The notes under the pieces: generated by a model
Told to the model about the DNA's origin: nothing
The model's database searches: none
Seen by the model: the letters and a program-made list of their open reading frames with translations, nothing else
From: Discostella pseudostelligera
Lineage: Eukaryota; Bacillariophyta; Thalassiosirophyceae; Thalassiosirales; Thalassiosiraceae
DNA: 33,236 nucleotides
Direction: 5' to 3'
NCBI GenBank assembly: GCA_036940085.1
Contig: JALLBK010000382.1
Location: forward strand, 1 to 33,236
Translations under genes and position numbers: made by a program
Part shown: positions 31,928-33,236 of the stretch, one piece after another
How positions within the stretch are numbered: the stretch's first letter is position 1
Layout: every line of letters begins with the position of its first letter

Positions 31928-33236
31928 TCACATGGTAGGAGGCTTCAGGAGACGTCGCCATCTTCGATTCGTCCTACCAATCTCACCCGGCATCAAGTTT
32001 CGTATCTTATCAACGACGACACTTCCGTACTTTGTATGGCTGTAGCATTCGAGAACGACAGTGACGCAAACCTCTCCGTGATCGTTTTGGCTGCCACTGC
32101 TTTCCACGAAGGCATCGATCACAAAGTGACCCTCGATGGGCAAATTCTTGTTATCGTTTTCATTGGTCGTCATTGGAGACCGTGGCGGACACAAGTTGCA
32201 AAATCTCTCCTCGACTGCAGTGACACACCATGCAGATTGCTTCTCACTTTGTATCTTCTCGTCGCATCCATACTCCCTCATCTGATGCGAGCATTTCAAT
32301 GACGTTTCTCGAGCATTCTCAAAGTAGGTAATTAAACGGGAGGCTACCTCGTCACAAGCGCTCTTGGCTCTGTTGTCGTCTGCATCACCAGTAGTACTAC
32401 TAATCCCAACATCAAATGACTGCAACCCACTTTTGACACGGCAAGCACTGCTTCGACCGATGGCTCGTTCATACGTCCATGCAATACCCCACCGCACTCT
32501 CGGGCTACTGTCAACTCGCTCCCGTATCTCATCATCATTGTCGCTGCTTTCTATAATGTTGCTTTGACGAAATTCAACTGTCAGTATTTGACCGCGGTTC
32601 CCCCAAACACCATCCAATGTGTTTAACTTGCGTAGTATGGCATCTAGGGAGGATCGCTTGGCTATTAAGGAGGTGTACCATGTAACATGATGACGAAAGT
32701 ACTGACTGTCGTTTATGATGGAAGTAATGAAGCCCACATCGCCTCCACCTTGTTCCGCCACATGACATTCTTCATTGACATCGGTGACATTCTCAACGCT
32801 AGTACTTGAGGTGGTGGCGGTGGTACGTTGTTGATATACGCTTTCATTCGAAGACATGTCGGTCCGAGCACGTTTGTCCCCCGCACGTGGCTCCGTAGCT
32901 TCACTCAACGATGAGTAAAAGGGAGGATTGGTCATGACAAAGTCTAATTTCGGATAGTAGGAAAGCTCCTCCTCTGGTCTCTCTTCTCCTGCTTCATCCA
33001 CAACTGGACAGCATCGTTCACGACGAAGCGCAGACATTGACGCAAATAGTGGGCCTCGGCCTCGGGGTTCCATAGTCGATTTGTCGTTCCGAACTGAATC
33101 ATCGGCGTCATCATCATCCTTCACTACTTGTACAACCTGTATCCGATCATCAAGAGAATTCGCTTGAATGTTGATACGAGCCGACTCAATCGCCACTGGA
33201 TCAATATCAGTAGCCAGAAATGTCCATGGTCGACGA
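31928..33236 (-). CDS. METTL16: METTL16-type RNA N6-adenosine methyltransferase (5' truncated by window)
   Basis: This is the 3' part of a SAM-dependent m6A methyltransferase of the METTL16/RlmF family, which acts on U6 snRNA and structured RNAs. The frame is open to the window edge. Its first residues (WTFLATDIDPVAIESARINI) are the SAM-binding motif and helix of the fold, so about 100-150 residues are missing upstream. The catalytic NPPF motif is at 32929-32918 (TNPPFY). Later family landmarks are GGDVGFITSIINDS, HHVTWYTSLIAKRSSL and VRWGIAWTYERAI. The sequence between the SAM motif and NPPF is longer than in animal homologues (acidic and Arg-rich insert). A Ser/Thr-rich insert follows NPPF, and a distinct C-terminal region of about 200 residues ends in basic RRWRRLLK. 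The GTG at 33196 is internal, not a start. Confidence 0.9.
   Translation of the reverse strand, partial: RRPWTFLATDIDPVAIESARINIQANSLDDRIQVVQVVKDDDDADDSVRNDKSTMEPRGRGPLFASMSALRRERCCPVVDEAGEERPEEELSYYPKLDFVMTNPPFYSSLSEATEPRAGDKRARTDMSSNESVYQQRTTATTSSTSVENVTDVNEECHVAEQGGGDVGFITSIINDSQYFRHHVTWYTSLIAKRSSLDAILRKLNTLDGVWGNRGQILTVEFRQSNIIESSDNDDEIRERVDSSPRVRWGIAWTYERAIGRSSACRVKSGLQSFDVGISSTTGDADDNRAKSACDEVASRLITYFENARETSLKCSHQMREYGCDEKIQSEKQSAWCVTAVEERFCNLCPPRSPMTTNENDNKNLPIEGHFVIDAFVESSGSQNDHGEVCVTVVLECYSHTKYGSVVVDKIRNLMPGEIGRTNRRWRRLLKPPTM

Noticed and set aside
33160..33196. GTG at 33196 as start of the methyltransferase
   Set aside because: The residues upstream in the same frame (WTFLATDIDP) are the conserved SAM-binding motif, so the gene simply continues beyond the window.
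1..33236. Search for CRISPR arrays, phage genes, tRNA or rRNA genes
   Set aside because: No regularly spaced repeats of CRISPR type, no phage-like genes and no cloverleaf or rRNA-like sequence noticed; the spliced genes show eukaryotic nuclear DNA.

Overview
The window is nuclear DNA of a photosynthetic stramenopile, most likely a centric diatom of the Thalassiosira/Skeletonema/Cyclotella kind. The evidence is short GT-AG introns of about 70-300 nt, gene-dense packing on both strands, a SWEET transporter, a decayed BspA-type LRR gene, a prolyl-4-hydroxylase/ankyrin fusion, a J-domain/ShKT membrane protein, and a Cys-rich secreted protein of a type I associate with diatoms. The assignment rests on family content only. 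There are no operons, phage or CRISPR, and I recognised no tRNA or rRNA.

Layout, left to right: MRE11 (127-3465, +, six exons) converges with a SWEET-type sugar transporter (3545-5781, -, four exons including a 23-nt microexon). A 580-bp divergent promoter region with E2F-like motifs and one ambiguous base separates SWEET from an intronless tRNA-splicing endonuclease subunit, Sen34-like (6363-8540, +). That gene converges with a three-exon gene for an ER-type J-domain protein with an ShKT domain and about seven membrane spans (8619-11229, -). Next come a frameshifted LRR pseudogene (about 11540-12965, +), a 2OG-Fe(II) prolyl-4-hydroxylase with C-terminal ankyrin repeats (13201-15445, -), and 1.8 kb of non-coding DNA holding a degenerate dispersed repeat. 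A five-exon secreted/membrane Cys-rich protein follows (17273-19001, -). The right third is one giant gene (19701-31717, -) for a secreted protein of about 3,930 residues. Its modules are Ig-like repeats, FG-GAP propeller repeats, two Calx-beta-like domains and one lectin/MAM-like insert. At the right edge lies the 3' part of a METTL16-type m6A RNA methyltransferase (31928 to the window end, -).

The genes look functionally independent: DNA double-strand-break repair, tRNA splicing, RNA methylation, sugar transport, ER protein folding/modification and the cell surface. The J-domain/ShKT protein and the prolyl hydroxylase could both act in the secretory pathway that the giant protein must pass through, but that link is inference. 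The least explained element is a module of roughly 80-90 residues, seen seven times in the giant protein and interspersed with FG-GAP blades, which I cannot assign to a named family. Splice sites were placed by eye from GT-AG signals, frame and family alignment.
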